From positions 62,001 to 126,000 of the forward strand of contig NZ_MBEU01000010.1 of the NCBI RefSeq assembly GCF_001954275.1: 64,000 bases of DNA, given 5' to 3'. The notes under the pieces are model-generated. The model saw only the letters and a program-made list of their open reading frames with translations, made no database searches and was not told where the DNA came from. Made by a program: the position numbers and the translations under genes. The DNA is from Mycobacterium sp. IS-836. Lineage in GTDB: Bacteria; Actinomycetota; Actinomycetes; Mycobacteriales; Mycobacteriaceae. This document shows, in pieces, positions 28,801 through 35,622 of the stretch (its first letter is position 1; the number at the start of each line of letters is the position of its first letter).

Positions 28801-31800
28801 ACCTGACGCCCGCTATCGCGTGACGGCAGTACATGCCCTCGATGCTCATGGCGTTGTCGCCAGCCTCGTCATCGAAGGTACCGACGCGCAAGGAAACGAA
28901 TTGCAATGGACGCGAACTCTATTACTCGATCCCGACGAGCCGCGGCTGGAGATCTACGAAGAGAGCGATCTCGACAGGGCGCTCGCGCGGTTCGAGGAGC
29001 TGCGACCGGAGGCACGCCGTCTGGAAAACGCAGCAAGTCGCGTAATCGAGCAATTTCTAACGCGTTTTGCGGACCGCGACTGGGACGCGATGGCAGAACT
29101 CCTCGCCGAGGATATGTCCTCAGACGATCGCCGCCGGGTCATCAACGCCGGGATACGACGCGGTCGAGATGCCGAGATTGCGAACTGGCAAGCCACCGCC
29201 GAGATCTGGAAGGCCAATGCGAGGTCGACGGTGATTGCCATTCGCGGGGAGCGCCTCGCACTCTTTCGCATCGCGTTCACAAGCCAAGACCAGCCGGTTG
29301 AGGCATTCCAAGCCGCGGCACTCGCAATCATCGAAATCAACGAGGATAACCGGGGCGCGGCAAACGTCGTGTTCGATATCGACGACATCGACGCCGCCTT
29401 CGCGGAGCTTGACGCGCGATACCTCGCGGGCGAAGCAGCCACCTGTGCACACGCGTTCTCGGTCGTAGCGCGGGCGTACGCCGCAGCAAACAGACACGAA
29501 CTTGCAGGTGTGACACCGGATTCGGTCTTCGTCGACCATCGGCCAGTCGTAACGACCGAGGCGGAGGATCTAGCCGGATATCTTCGTGGCGTGTGGGACC
29601 TCATCCCTGACATCGGCGTCCACATCGAGGCGGTGCATCGACTCAGCGAATGCGGAGGCGTCATCACGCATGCTGCGCGTGGAATCTCGCACGGGGGCTT
29701 TGACGCCGAGTGGCGGACGATCAACGTTTTCACAGTCGAAGGTGACATGTTGAACCGTGTCGAGGTCTACGACGAGAGCGACCTCGGCGCCGCACTCGCC
29801 CGGTTTGCGGAGCTCAATCGGCCGGTGCCGCACCTTGACAACGCTGCGACCCGCGCCCGCATGCGCACCGCCGACGCGATCAATCGACGTGACGTGCAAG
29901 GTGTTCTGGCCCTGAATGTTGTCGACGCGCGATACGACGATCGCCGAAAGGGGCTCCGTGACGAGCGCGCCGTGGGAGCAGAAGTTGTGCGAGCGATTTT
30001 CGAGGCGCCTCGAGCATGGCAATTGGAGGTAGCGCCGATTGCCATCAGGGGATCCCGTCTCGCCCTAACCCGCGACAAGTATCGCGACACCGACGATGTC
30101 GATCGGCCGATCACTGCCGAGCATTTGATGGTTACGGAAGTCGGCGCCGATGGCCTCCTATGCAATTCGGTGCTTTTCGACCCTGGCGACATCAATGCCG
30201 CCTTCGTCGAACTCGATGCCCGATACCTCGCCGGGGCAGCGGCAGCATACGCGCGAACGTGGTCGGTCATTATGCAAGCGTGCGCCGCGCTGAATAGACG
30301 CGAAATCTTCGAGACGAGTGCAGACTTTGTCGACATCGACCATCGGCCTCTTGCCGCGATCGGATCTGGTGACCTGAAGACATACATGCATGCGGCGTTG
30401 AACGATGGCGCGTACAACGTCTACGTCGAGGCCGTGCATCGGCTGAGCGACCTCGGTGCAGTCGTCACCCTTGTGTCGAACGGGACCTCACAAGCGGGTT
30501 TCGAGGGTGAGTGGCGCATGGCGGACATCTTCACGGTGGAAGGTGACTTGATCAGCCGCTGCGAAATCTTCGACGAGGCAGACCTCGACGCCGCGCTCGC
30601 CCGGTTTGAGGAACTGCACTCACCAACACGGCGATTGGAGAACGCGGCAAGCCTGGCAGATGACCGCTTCTTTGCCCACACCCGAACCCGCAACTGGGCT
30701 GCGGCGCGCCAGATATTGGCCGACAGCAGTTTTGTCGACGACCGCCGTCGCGTGGTGAACATCGGCGTCTGGGACGGTCGCGACACCGTGATAGCGAATA
30801 TTCGAGCTCTTGCTGATGCCTTAACAGACGTAACTTCGATGGTCATTGCGATCCGCGGGGAGCGCCTGGGCCTGACCCGTATCTCTGCGCCGAACCGCAA
30901 ATTCGAGCATGGAGATTTCCGCGTCGAAATGCTCTGCGTCGTCGAGCTCGACACCGACGATCGGATCGCGGCGCACGTCATGTTCGACCCCGACGACATC
31001 GACCCTGCGTTCGAGGAACTTGAGGCTCGGTATCTCGCCGGTGAAGCAGCCCTACACTCGCACACATGGTCCGTTGTCACGCGTTCGTACGGCATGCTTA
31101 ATCGGCGTGAGCTCCCGCCGAGACCGGACTTCATCGACCACCGGCGAGGGATATCGGTCGCACCCAATGAGCTGACCGCTTTCATCGGCGCCGCATGGGA
31201 GCTAGAGCGAGACATCTGCAACCGCATCGAAAACGTCCACCGGATAAGCAAGTTCGGAGCGGTCGTCACGCGGGTATCCAGCGGGACCTCCCAAGACGGA
31301 CTCCGGGCCGAGTGGCGATCCATCGACGTGTTGACCGTTGACGGCGACCTGGTCAACCGCTTCGAAATCTTCGACGAAGCAGACCTCGACGCCGCGCTCG
31401 CCCGTTTCGATGAGCTGCACCCGCAGCCCTCGCGACTGGAAAACGCGGCTAGCCAAGTGAGTGAACGCTTTTGGACGCATTTTGCGGCTCGTGACTGGGA
31501 AGCCATGGCCGAGCTGACGGCCGACAACATTTGCAGTGACGATCGCCGTCGTGTTGTAAACGGCGGCGTGCGGCATGGTCGGGAAGCCCACATCGCAGAC
31601 ATGCGAGTCATCGCCGAGATTGTTGATCCGCGGAACCTGACTCCGACCGTCATTGCGACCCGCGGGGACCATCTCGCCCTTTCTCATATCCGGTCCTCAA
31701 ACCGCGTCGTCGGGCCCGACGAAATCAGCGCGGAGGTTCTATCCATCGTCGAAATCAACGGCGACGACCGGATCGTGGCGAACGTCGGCTTCGACATCGA

Positions 31801-33877
31801 CGACATCGACGCCGCCTTCGAGGAACTCGACGCCCGGTACCTCGCTGGCGAAGCGGCGGCTCACGCGCCCATATGGTCGGTCATCGCCGCGGCCTATGCC
31901 GCACTCAACCGACATGAGCTACCCGCGACGAAGTCGGATTGGGTGACCATCGACCACCGGGTACGCGAATCGTTCCAGGGGGGTGATCTGACCGCGTACA
32001 TCCGTTCCGCGTGGGAGGTCGCGCCAGATCTCAAGATCTACATCGAGACTGTGCATCGGCTCAGTAACCACGGAGCAGTGGTCACCCACGCGGCATATGG
32101 GACCTCGCCAGGGGGCTTCGACGCCGAGTGGCGCATCATCGGACTTCTGGCGGTCGGACGCAACTGGGTTAACCGCTGCGAGCTATTCGACGAGGCAGAT
32201 CTCGACGCTGCGCTCGCCCATTTCGAGGAACTGCAGCGACCGGCGCGGCGACTGGAGAACGCGGCAAGCCGGGCAGATGACCGCTTCTTTGCATACTTCT
32301 GGGCCCGCAACTGGGCGGCGCTGGGAGAGATCCTCGCCGACGAGACCTTTATCGACGATCGCCGTCCTGTGGTGAATGCCGGACTCTGGCATGGGCGCGA
32401 TGTCGTGATCGCAAACCTTCGAGCTGTGGCCGACGCCGCGGCGATCATAACGTCCGTCATTGCGACCCGCGGAGAGCGCCTCGCCCTGTCTCGGATGAGT
32501 TCCTCGAACCGCGACCCTCGGCAGGGAGAGTTCCGCGTCGAGATGCTCAACATCGTCGAGATCGACACCGAAGGGCGGATTGTGGCGCACGTCGACTACG
32601 ACGTGAACGACATCGACGCCGCCTTCGCCGAGCTCGATGCTCGATACCTTGCAGGGGAGGCGGCCGCCCACGCACGCACGTGGTCAGTGATTGCAGGGGG
32701 CCACGCCGGGTTCAATCGGCAAGAAAGTGCCGCGACGACGCCGGATGTGGTTTACGTCGACCGTCGACCGGTCGTATCGCTCGAAGGGGTTGAGCTGGGC
32801 GCGGCTCAGCGGGCCGTGTGGGACCTCACGCCGGACGCCACCGGCTACGTCGAGGCGGTGCATCGGCTGAGCGAGTTCGGAACCGTCATCACACAGGCGG
32901 TGACGGGTACCTCGCAAGAGGGCTTTGCCGCCGAGTGGCGGATGATTGCCGTCTGCATGGTCGAAGGTGACCTGCTTTGCCGCTACGAAGTCTTCGACGA
33001 GGCAGACCTCGACGCCGCACTCGCCCGCTTCGACGAACTGCACCCCGAGACGCGACGGCTCGAAAACGCGGCAAGCCAAGCGGCCGAAGGCTTGTGGGGC
33101 TGCTTCGCCGCCCGAGACTGGGCCGAAATGGCTGAGACGATGGCGGACGACATCGTCACGCATGATCACCGTCGGGTTGTTAACGCCGATGTACTACACG
33201 GACGCGATGCCCATGTCACAAACATGCAAGCAGTCGCCGAGGTCGGGTTCGAGGGCATTACGTCGACCGTCGTCGCGACCCGCGGGCAGCGCCTCGCCCT
33301 GATTCGCATCCAGTCCTCGATCCACGGATTCGAACCCGGGGAGATGAGCACCGAAATGCTAAGCGTTGTTGAGGTCGACGGCGACAACCGGCTCACCGCC
33401 AGCGCGATATTCGACGGCGATGACATCGACGCCGCCCTCGCGAGACTCGAGGCGCGATACCTTGAAGGCGAAGCGGCACCATACGTCCAAGTATGGTCGG
33501 CGATCACAGAAGGGTTTGCCGTGCTCAGTCGGGGTGAAATCCCAGCGATAACACCGGAATTCGAGGACATCGACCGTCGCAGTGGGCCAACGATGGCGCC
33601 CGGTGACCTGATCGAATTCCTCCGTGCCGCGTTTGCCGATTCGGTGGGCATCACAATGTACGTTGAGGCTGTTCATCGGCTGACCGGCCTCGGTGCGGTC
33701 GTAACCCACGTGGCGAAGGGGACATCACAAACCGGCTTCGACGCCGAGTGGCGCATGACTGACGTCTTTACGGTCGAAGGCGACCGAGTCAGCCGGTGCG
33801 AGTTCTTCGATGAGGCAGACCTCGACGCCGCGCTCGCGCGGTTCGACCAACTCGATCGGCCCGCACCCACGGCCTAG
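19886..33877 (+). CDS. Giant SARP/BTAD-cyclase-ATPase regulator with 25 tandem SnoaL-like domains
   Basis: One uninterrupted frame of 4,663 residues. In order: an OmpR-type winged helix (about 11-90); a BTAD helical domain (about 97-245); a class III nucleotide cyclase domain (about 262-420) with TDIEGST, RGEGDATF and DYFGRAVNRAARL, so the metal aspartates look intact; a P-loop ATPase with Walker A GEPGVGKT (490-497) and Walker B ILILDD (Asp606); a TPR-like helical region to about 1270; and then tandem SnoaL/NTF2-like domains from 1280 to the end. The N-terminal plan is known from actinobacterial regulators; the length and repeat number are exceptional. The tail may bind small ligands or partner proteins. 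Divergence between units argues against an assembly artefact. Confidence 0.9.
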   Translation: MADVSTLSTVELGVLGPLQVRQHGAPVAVPGAKPRAILTMLGLHSASVVSADTLVELLWGEDPPRTAAKALQTHISSLRRTLGDGFILTQGAGWTLAESEVDVSRYKAAARLGRDAAAAGDISQAVARFEEALALWRGIPELPDGRRGTSEKTRWIEGHAALVEDRADVLLATGRAAEIVGELEAAVADAPLRERRWGQLMLALYRAGRQGEALGAYQRARALLADELGVDPGPDLRRLEAAIVAQDTSLEIPAAQQPSVMMRAVTFLLTDIEGSTAAWEAEADAMAVALARHDELVEQVVTSRGGRLIKTRGEGDATFSVFERPSAAASAAIELQEAIVQEPWALREPMRIRVALHTGEAELRDGDYFGRAVNRAARLRSLAVGGQILCSGATAELVIDSLADDVVLADLGMRELRNLARPEHVFELRLEIAETQHPPVPTDVPVKRPSLPAVLAGPGPFVGRGRELERLFTAWQAALAGGTNAVLIAGEPGVGKTRLAGEWSRQAYDQGALVIYGRCDEDLGAPYQPFAEALRSLVPCLGTGGLRGLRGVEALLALVPGLSDVLPDLATPTRADPDTERYALFDAVVALLGIASAGAPIILILDDLHWAAKPTLLLLRHLLRFGEHARVQIVATYRSTDLDRSHPLAAMLADLHRDGTANRLQLGGLDEDDVSAYVAEAGYDDEELARALASVTGGNPFFLIEALRHVDESGGRWDQSTLPQGVREAVSRRLSRLAPETNKALAAAAVVGSRFALDLVESVVGEDLVDALDEACKAGIVIEEPGGRYRFNHAIVRQSLLAELPSVRRMRLHQRIATTLESEPGADDELLAELAHHYFECAWAGNAAKAVEYCRRAADQAMTRLAYEGAADLYDRALHALEEIDDELPDRDDQTAELLIARCEALLAAGDVASAAGAVSQLQGATVDSARLAAWATCFDGQLSMLTHPERLEEVEAAVSAAADKLAELGDAAGEASAHTVRAGCLARLGRIGDAEIALDDALTAARRASEHRRVNAVLANAPLAALWGPNPVPRAGGRCLDVVRLLRITTDSPAVEATSTRCQAVLEAFRGRAAAARRMIDSARRTVSELGLRHALLEVEQFAGIVELVVDDPVAAEPHLRKAYNGFRRMGIDVCTAETAALLGRACLVLDRDAEADELCTESERLAGSALKASIAWRTLRAHLLARRGKHDEARRAAEAAVSLAERTDALVDHGDACLTLATVLGAAGDAAGARAAAERAADLYERKGAAALAQRARPGVGAEPPSVPALPEAPRVELDNACVRAVRQLDAAYDREAWEEIAQLVAGVVSCDSHRKIVGFSLGDLPYSEWECEARRYREMLAEVRYRHVVLAVRGERLALTRLEVGPADMSPGAPRDELLQLYGIDEEGRIALQVWFDVEDVDAAIAELDAAYARFEEEHPRAPLENAATRAYERLHAYFAARDWNAITELLTDDYYGDDRRSVVGSGMRRGPDAAIEDYRSAADIEVTEATSETVATRGERLALTRARYSRSGQESEGFHVDFLQLVEIDTDEQIAAMPAFDLDDLDAAIAELDARYLAGEASAHARTWSVITGAYAALNRHEIAPATANFASIDHRRGTRFAPGDLIAYVRATWDLAKDGSTYIEAVHRLDDLGAVVTHVTRGSSRDGFDAEWREVFLLTVEGDRLSRCELFDEADTDTAIARFEELDRPASKLENTASRVFERLYSYVAVDDWHAVAQITAENVSVDDRRRVVNAGILHGRDANIRDAQATADVGFTMAMVGVLATRGGLLALTRVRVSGRDPEAIESDALSIIEVDAEERIAAVVVFDLDDFDDAIAELDARYLAGEGATHTRTWSIITDAYAALNRHEIAATTTDFASIDHRRGARFAPGDLIAYVRSGWELDQHISTYIERIHQLTDVGAVITHVVRGGPQEGLDAEWREAILITVDGDVINRSEMFDERDVDAALARFEELNRPVPRRLENAASRMYERFKVCFAARDWPGVKELYADNILSEDRRHPINSGVRQGPDALVAEMSAIAEVGIDITTSAVATRGEHLVLSRIDGLGRDQGADGFQVVALDVLELDADERFAARILFNLDDFDAAVAELDARYIAGEAAPYAQTWSVIAASYAAINRHEQPPTTPDWVNVDHRREVAMGPDDLVAYISAGLDSDQDITTYVETVHCLNRGGAVLTYAAQETSREGFNAEWRGVVVLLVSGDKVSRSELFDETDLDAAVVRFEQLSRTARRLENAASQITKRFFAYFGARDWNAMATILAENVTHDDRRHVVNAGVLHGRDAQITNLRAIAEVGVADFSSTVIAVRGARLALVHISSKDRDKRPENVLTEELGVVEINSDNRMAAYVAFDLDDFDAAMAELDARYLAGEAAPHAHTWSIVASGCAALNRRESLPTTPDWVNNDHRRGIAFNPGDLTAYISTAWNLLSNGGIYIETAHRLNDLGAVFTWRGYGTSQEGSDVEFRGINMLSVEGDLISRVELFDEADLDAALAKFDQLSRPTPRLENAASQAYERFRTYFAARDWDAMAELLAADTSVDDHRRVVNAEIRRGRDVEIANMQAFAGIGATRSTATVIATRGERLVLCRTCISGEEQQPGAFNIEFLNLVEITADKRIAARSAFDLDDIDAAFKELDTRYLAGEAASHAHTWSVIAGAFAAINRHELPELAPDWIDIDHRRGAAFASGEMIAYIRDLFDNEPDFNSYITVVHRLTELGAVVTMASHGTSQQGFQAEWREIGIFTFDGDLLNRCELFDEADLDAALARFEELRPHASRLETVANRMLERYQACFSAPDWAAMAELLADDIVVEDRRRVVNAGVRRGRDVHIADLRSAVEVGAKTISLSASATRGERLALAHARAFNRDMPGEVGAEWLGVVEVDADQRIVAIVTFDVDDIDAAIDELDARYLAGDAAPYARVWKRALDILGEVNRHEPGPMIERLAFTDHRRVSFADGDFRRAIEELWPLVPDARYRVTAVHALDAHGVVASLVIEGTDAQGNELQWTRTLLLDPDEPRLEIYEESDLDRALARFEELRPEARRLENAASRVIEQFLTRFADRDWDAMAELLAEDMSSDDRRRVINAGIRRGRDAEIANWQATAEIWKANARSTVIAIRGERLALFRIAFTSQDQPVEAFQAAALAIIEINEDNRGAANVVFDIDDIDAAFAELDARYLAGEAATCAHAFSVVARAYAAANRHELAGVTPDSVFVDHRPVVTTEAEDLAGYLRGVWDLIPDIGVHIEAVHRLSECGGVITHAARGISHGGFDAEWRTINVFTVEGDMLNRVEVYDESDLGAALARFAELNRPVPHLDNAATRARMRTADAINRRDVQGVLALNVVDARYDDRRKGLRDERAVGAEVVRAIFEAPRAWQLEVAPIAIRGSRLALTRDKYRDTDDVDRPITAEHLMVTEVGADGLLCNSVLFDPGDINAAFVELDARYLAGAAAAYARTWSVIMQACAALNRREIFETSADFVDIDHRPLAAIGSGDLKTYMHAALNDGAYNVYVEAVHRLSDLGAVVTLVSNGTSQAGFEGEWRMADIFTVEGDLISRCEIFDEADLDAALARFEELHSPTRRLENAASLADDRFFAHTRTRNWAAARQILADSSFVDDRRRVVNIGVWDGRDTVIANIRALADALTDVTSMVIAIRGERLGLTRISAPNRKFEHGDFRVEMLCVVELDTDDRIAAHVMFDPDDIDPAFEELEARYLAGEAALHSHTWSVVTRSYGMLNRRELPPRPDFIDHRRGISVAPNELTAFIGAAWELERDICNRIENVHRISKFGAVVTRVSSGTSQDGLRAEWRSIDVLTVDGDLVNRFEIFDEADLDAALARFDELHPQPSRLENAASQVSERFWTHFAARDWEAMAELTADNICSDDRRRVVNGGVRHGREAHIADMRVIAEIVDPRNLTPTVIATRGDHLALSHIRSSNRVVGPDEISAEVLSIVEINGDDRIVANVGFDIDDIDAAFEELDARYLAGEAAAHAPIWSVIAAAYAALNRHELPATKSDWVTIDHRVRESFQGGDLTAYIRSAWEVAPDLKIYIETVHRLSNHGAVVTHAAYGTSPGGFDAEWRIIGLLAVGRNWVNRCELFDEADLDAALAHFEELQRPARRLENAASRADDRFFAYFWARNWAALGEILADETFIDDRRPVVNAGLWHGRDVVIANLRAVADAAAIITSVIATRGERLALSRMSSSNRDPRQGEFRVEMLNIVEIDTEGRIVAHVDYDVNDIDAAFAELDARYLAGEAAAHARTWSVIAGGHAGFNRQESAATTPDVVYVDRRPVVSLEGVELGAAQRAVWDLTPDATGYVEAVHRLSEFGTVITQAVTGTSQEGFAAEWRMIAVCMVEGDLLCRYEVFDEADLDAALARFDELHPETRRLENAASQAAEGLWGCFAARDWAEMAETMADDIVTHDHRRVVNADVLHGRDAHVTNMQAVAEVGFEGITSTVVATRGQRLALIRIQSSIHGFEPGEMSTEMLSVVEVDGDNRLTASAIFDGDDIDAALARLEARYLEGEAAPYVQVWSAITEGFAVLSRGEIPAITPEFEDIDRRSGPTMAPGDLIEFLRAAFADSVGITMYVEAVHRLTGLGAVVTHVAKGTSQTGFDAEWRMTDVFTVEGDRVSRCEFFDEADLDAALARFDQLDRPAPTA
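23723..33874 (+). repeat. Protein-level tandem repeat array: 12 units of 266-272 aa plus a half unit
   Basis: Each unit opens with LENAAS or a variant. Unit starts are at 24164, 24977, 25787, 26597, 27410, 28223, 29021, 29834, 30635, 31436, 32252 and 33059; a lone first half begins at 23723. Each unit has two related domains. Half A carries a motif like FAARDW, then DDRR and ATRGERLAL, and ends LDARYLAGEA. Half B carries TWSVI, LNRHE, IDHRR and GFDAEWR, and ends ELFDEADLDAALARFEEL. The copies are clearly diverged at DNA level, so this is an old, maintained expansion rather than a recent slippage product. Confidence 0.9.
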
Positions 33878-33896
33878 ATCGTCCCTGCTCGGCAGT

Positions 33897-33911
33897 GATA
33901 ACGTAATTCTC
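33897..33911. promoter_or_regulatory. Degenerate GAGAAT-N3-ATTCTC site
   Basis: GATAAC-GTA-ATTCTC, with an exact right half and two mismatches in the left half, 52 bases upstream of the DUF35-thiolase gene. It may be a weaker member of the shared operator set. Confidence 0.35.
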
Positions 33912-33963
33912 CAATTCGTATAACGGGCCTACCATACCCGCAGACCGACTTCCCGGAGGTGAC

Positions 33964-35622
33964 GTGTCAGCAGCACCGGGACGCCCGCTGCCCCTGGTCA
34001 CCGAGGAAAACGAGTTCTTCTGGACGTCGGGCGCCGACGGCACCCTGCGGCTACAGGAATGTAGGGCCTGCCAGTCGCTGATCCATCCGCCGGCGCCGGT
34101 ATGCCGCTACTGCCGATCGCAGGACATCGGCATCCGGGCAGTCTCCGGCAAGGCGACACTGGCCGGGTTCACGATCAACCAACGGTTCAGCCTGCCCGGG
34201 CTGCCGGCGCCGTACGTCATCGCGCAGGTGGCGATCGCCGAAGACCCTCGCGTGCGGCTGACCACCAACATCGTGGAGTCCGATCCCGATCAGCTAGCAC
34301 TCGGTCAACAGGTCGAGGTCGTCTTCGAGCACGTCGAGGACGTCTGGTTCCCGCTCTTCCGGCCCGCCGCTCAAGACGCCAAACCCGCTCCCCTGCCGAT
34401 CGACGAGATAGCGCCCGAACGCTTCGGCGAACACGTCCGGCCCATGCTGACCGCGGAGAAATTCGAGGACAAGGTCGCACTGACGGGCATCGGCATGTCG
34501 CCGATCGGGCGTCGGCTCATGGTGCCGCCACTGTCGCTGACCGTCCAGGCCTGCGAGGCGGCGATCGCCGACGCCGGGTTGACGTTCGACGACATCGACG
34601 GACTGTCCACGTATCCCGGCGCGATAAACGTCGGCGGCTTCGGCGAGGGCGGGGTTACCGCGCTCGAGGCGGCGCTCGGAATTCGGCCGACGTGGCACAA
34701 CGGCGCCATGGAGACATTCGGGCCGGGCGGTTCGGTGATCGCCGCAATGCTCGCTGTCGCAGGCGGTTTGGCCCGCCACGTGCTGTGCTTCCGGACGTTG
34801 TGGGAAGCCACTCACGGCGAGTTGATGAAGCAGGGCAAGATCACTCCGTCCATGGGGCGCATGGCGGGCTGGCAGATGCCGTTCGGCGCAACGTCTGCGG
34901 CCCACACCCTGGCCATGAACGCCCAGCGGCACTTTCACCGTTACGGCACAACGAAAGAGACGCTCGGCTGGATCGCGCTGAACCAGCGAGCCAACGCGGA
35001 GCTCAACCCGTCGGCGATCTATCGCACCCCGATGACGATGGACGACTACCTGAACGCGCGGCCCATCACGACGCCGTTCGGCCTGTACGACTGCGACGTG
35101 CCGTGCGACGGTTCGATCGCTGTGATCGTCTCCGCAATCGACGCCGCGCGCGACCTGCCCAAGCCACCCGTCCTGGTCGAGGCGGTGGGCACCCAGATCA
35201 TCGAGCGAATCGACTGGGACCAAAGCACTTTGACGCACGAACCGCAAGTGCTGGGCCAGGCGGCACACGTGTGGACGCGCACGTCGCTGCGGCCTACCGA
35301 TGTCGACGTTGCCGAACTGTACGACGGGTTCACAATGAACTGCCTGTCCTGGATCGAGGCGCTGGGGTTCTGCGGAATCGGCGAGGCGAGGGAATTCCTC
35401 GACGGCGGCAAGAACATCGCCCGCGACGGCCCGCTGCCGCTCAACACCCACGGCGGGCAGCTCTCGCACGGCCGCACCCACGGCATGGGCCTGATGCATG
35501 AGGCCATCACGCAATTGCGGGGCGAGGCCGGCGACCGCCAAGTGCCCGACGCCCGCGTGGGCGTGGTCAGCAGCGGCGGCCTGACTCCGAGCGGCGTGCT
35601 CCTGCTGCGGGCGGACACATGA
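33964..35622 (+). CDS. DUF35 (Zn-ribbon/OB-fold)-thiolase fusion, Ltp2-like
   Basis: A 552-residue fusion. The first 130 or so residues are a DUF35 domain: a zinc ribbon with CRACQS and CRYCRS, then an OB-fold. The rest, from about 165, is a thiolase-like domain of the sterol-carrier/lipid-transfer group. Where thiolases carry a nucleophilic cysteine, this protein reads METFGPGGS, so it should not be a classical thiolase. In mycobacterial steroid catabolism, Ltp2 works as a side-chain retro-aldolase with a separate DUF35 protein; here the two are fused. GTG at 33964 follows GGAGG. Its stop overlaps the next start (ATGA). A carbon-chain aldolase role is inferred. Confidence 0.87.
   Translation: MSAAPGRPLPLVTEENEFFWTSGADGTLRLQECRACQSLIHPPAPVCRYCRSQDIGIRAVSGKATLAGFTINQRFSLPGLPAPYVIAQVAIAEDPRVRLTTNIVESDPDQLALGQQVEVVFEHVEDVWFPLFRPAAQDAKPAPLPIDEIAPERFGEHVRPMLTAEKFEDKVALTGIGMSPIGRRLMVPPLSLTVQACEAAIADAGLTFDDIDGLSTYPGAINVGGFGEGGVTALEAALGIRPTWHNGAMETFGPGGSVIAAMLAVAGGLARHVLCFRTLWEATHGELMKQGKITPSMGRMAGWQMPFGATSAAHTLAMNAQRHFHRYGTTKETLGWIALNQRANAELNPSAIYRTPMTMDDYLNARPITTPFGLYDCDVPCDGSIAVIVSAIDAARDLPKPPVLVEAVGTQIIERIDWDQSTLTHEPQVLGQAAHVWTRTSLRPTDVDVAELYDGFTMNCLSWIEALGFCGIGEAREFLDGGKNIARDGPLPLNTHGGQLSHGRTHGMGLMHEAITQLRGEAGDRQVPDARVGVVSSGGLTPSGVLLLRADT

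Noticed and set aside
24164-33874. The repeat array as an assembly artefact or recent slippage expansion
   Set aside because: The units differ throughout at both protein and DNA level, vary in length (266-272 aa) and keep frame and motifs. A collapsed or duplicated assembly would give near-identical copies.
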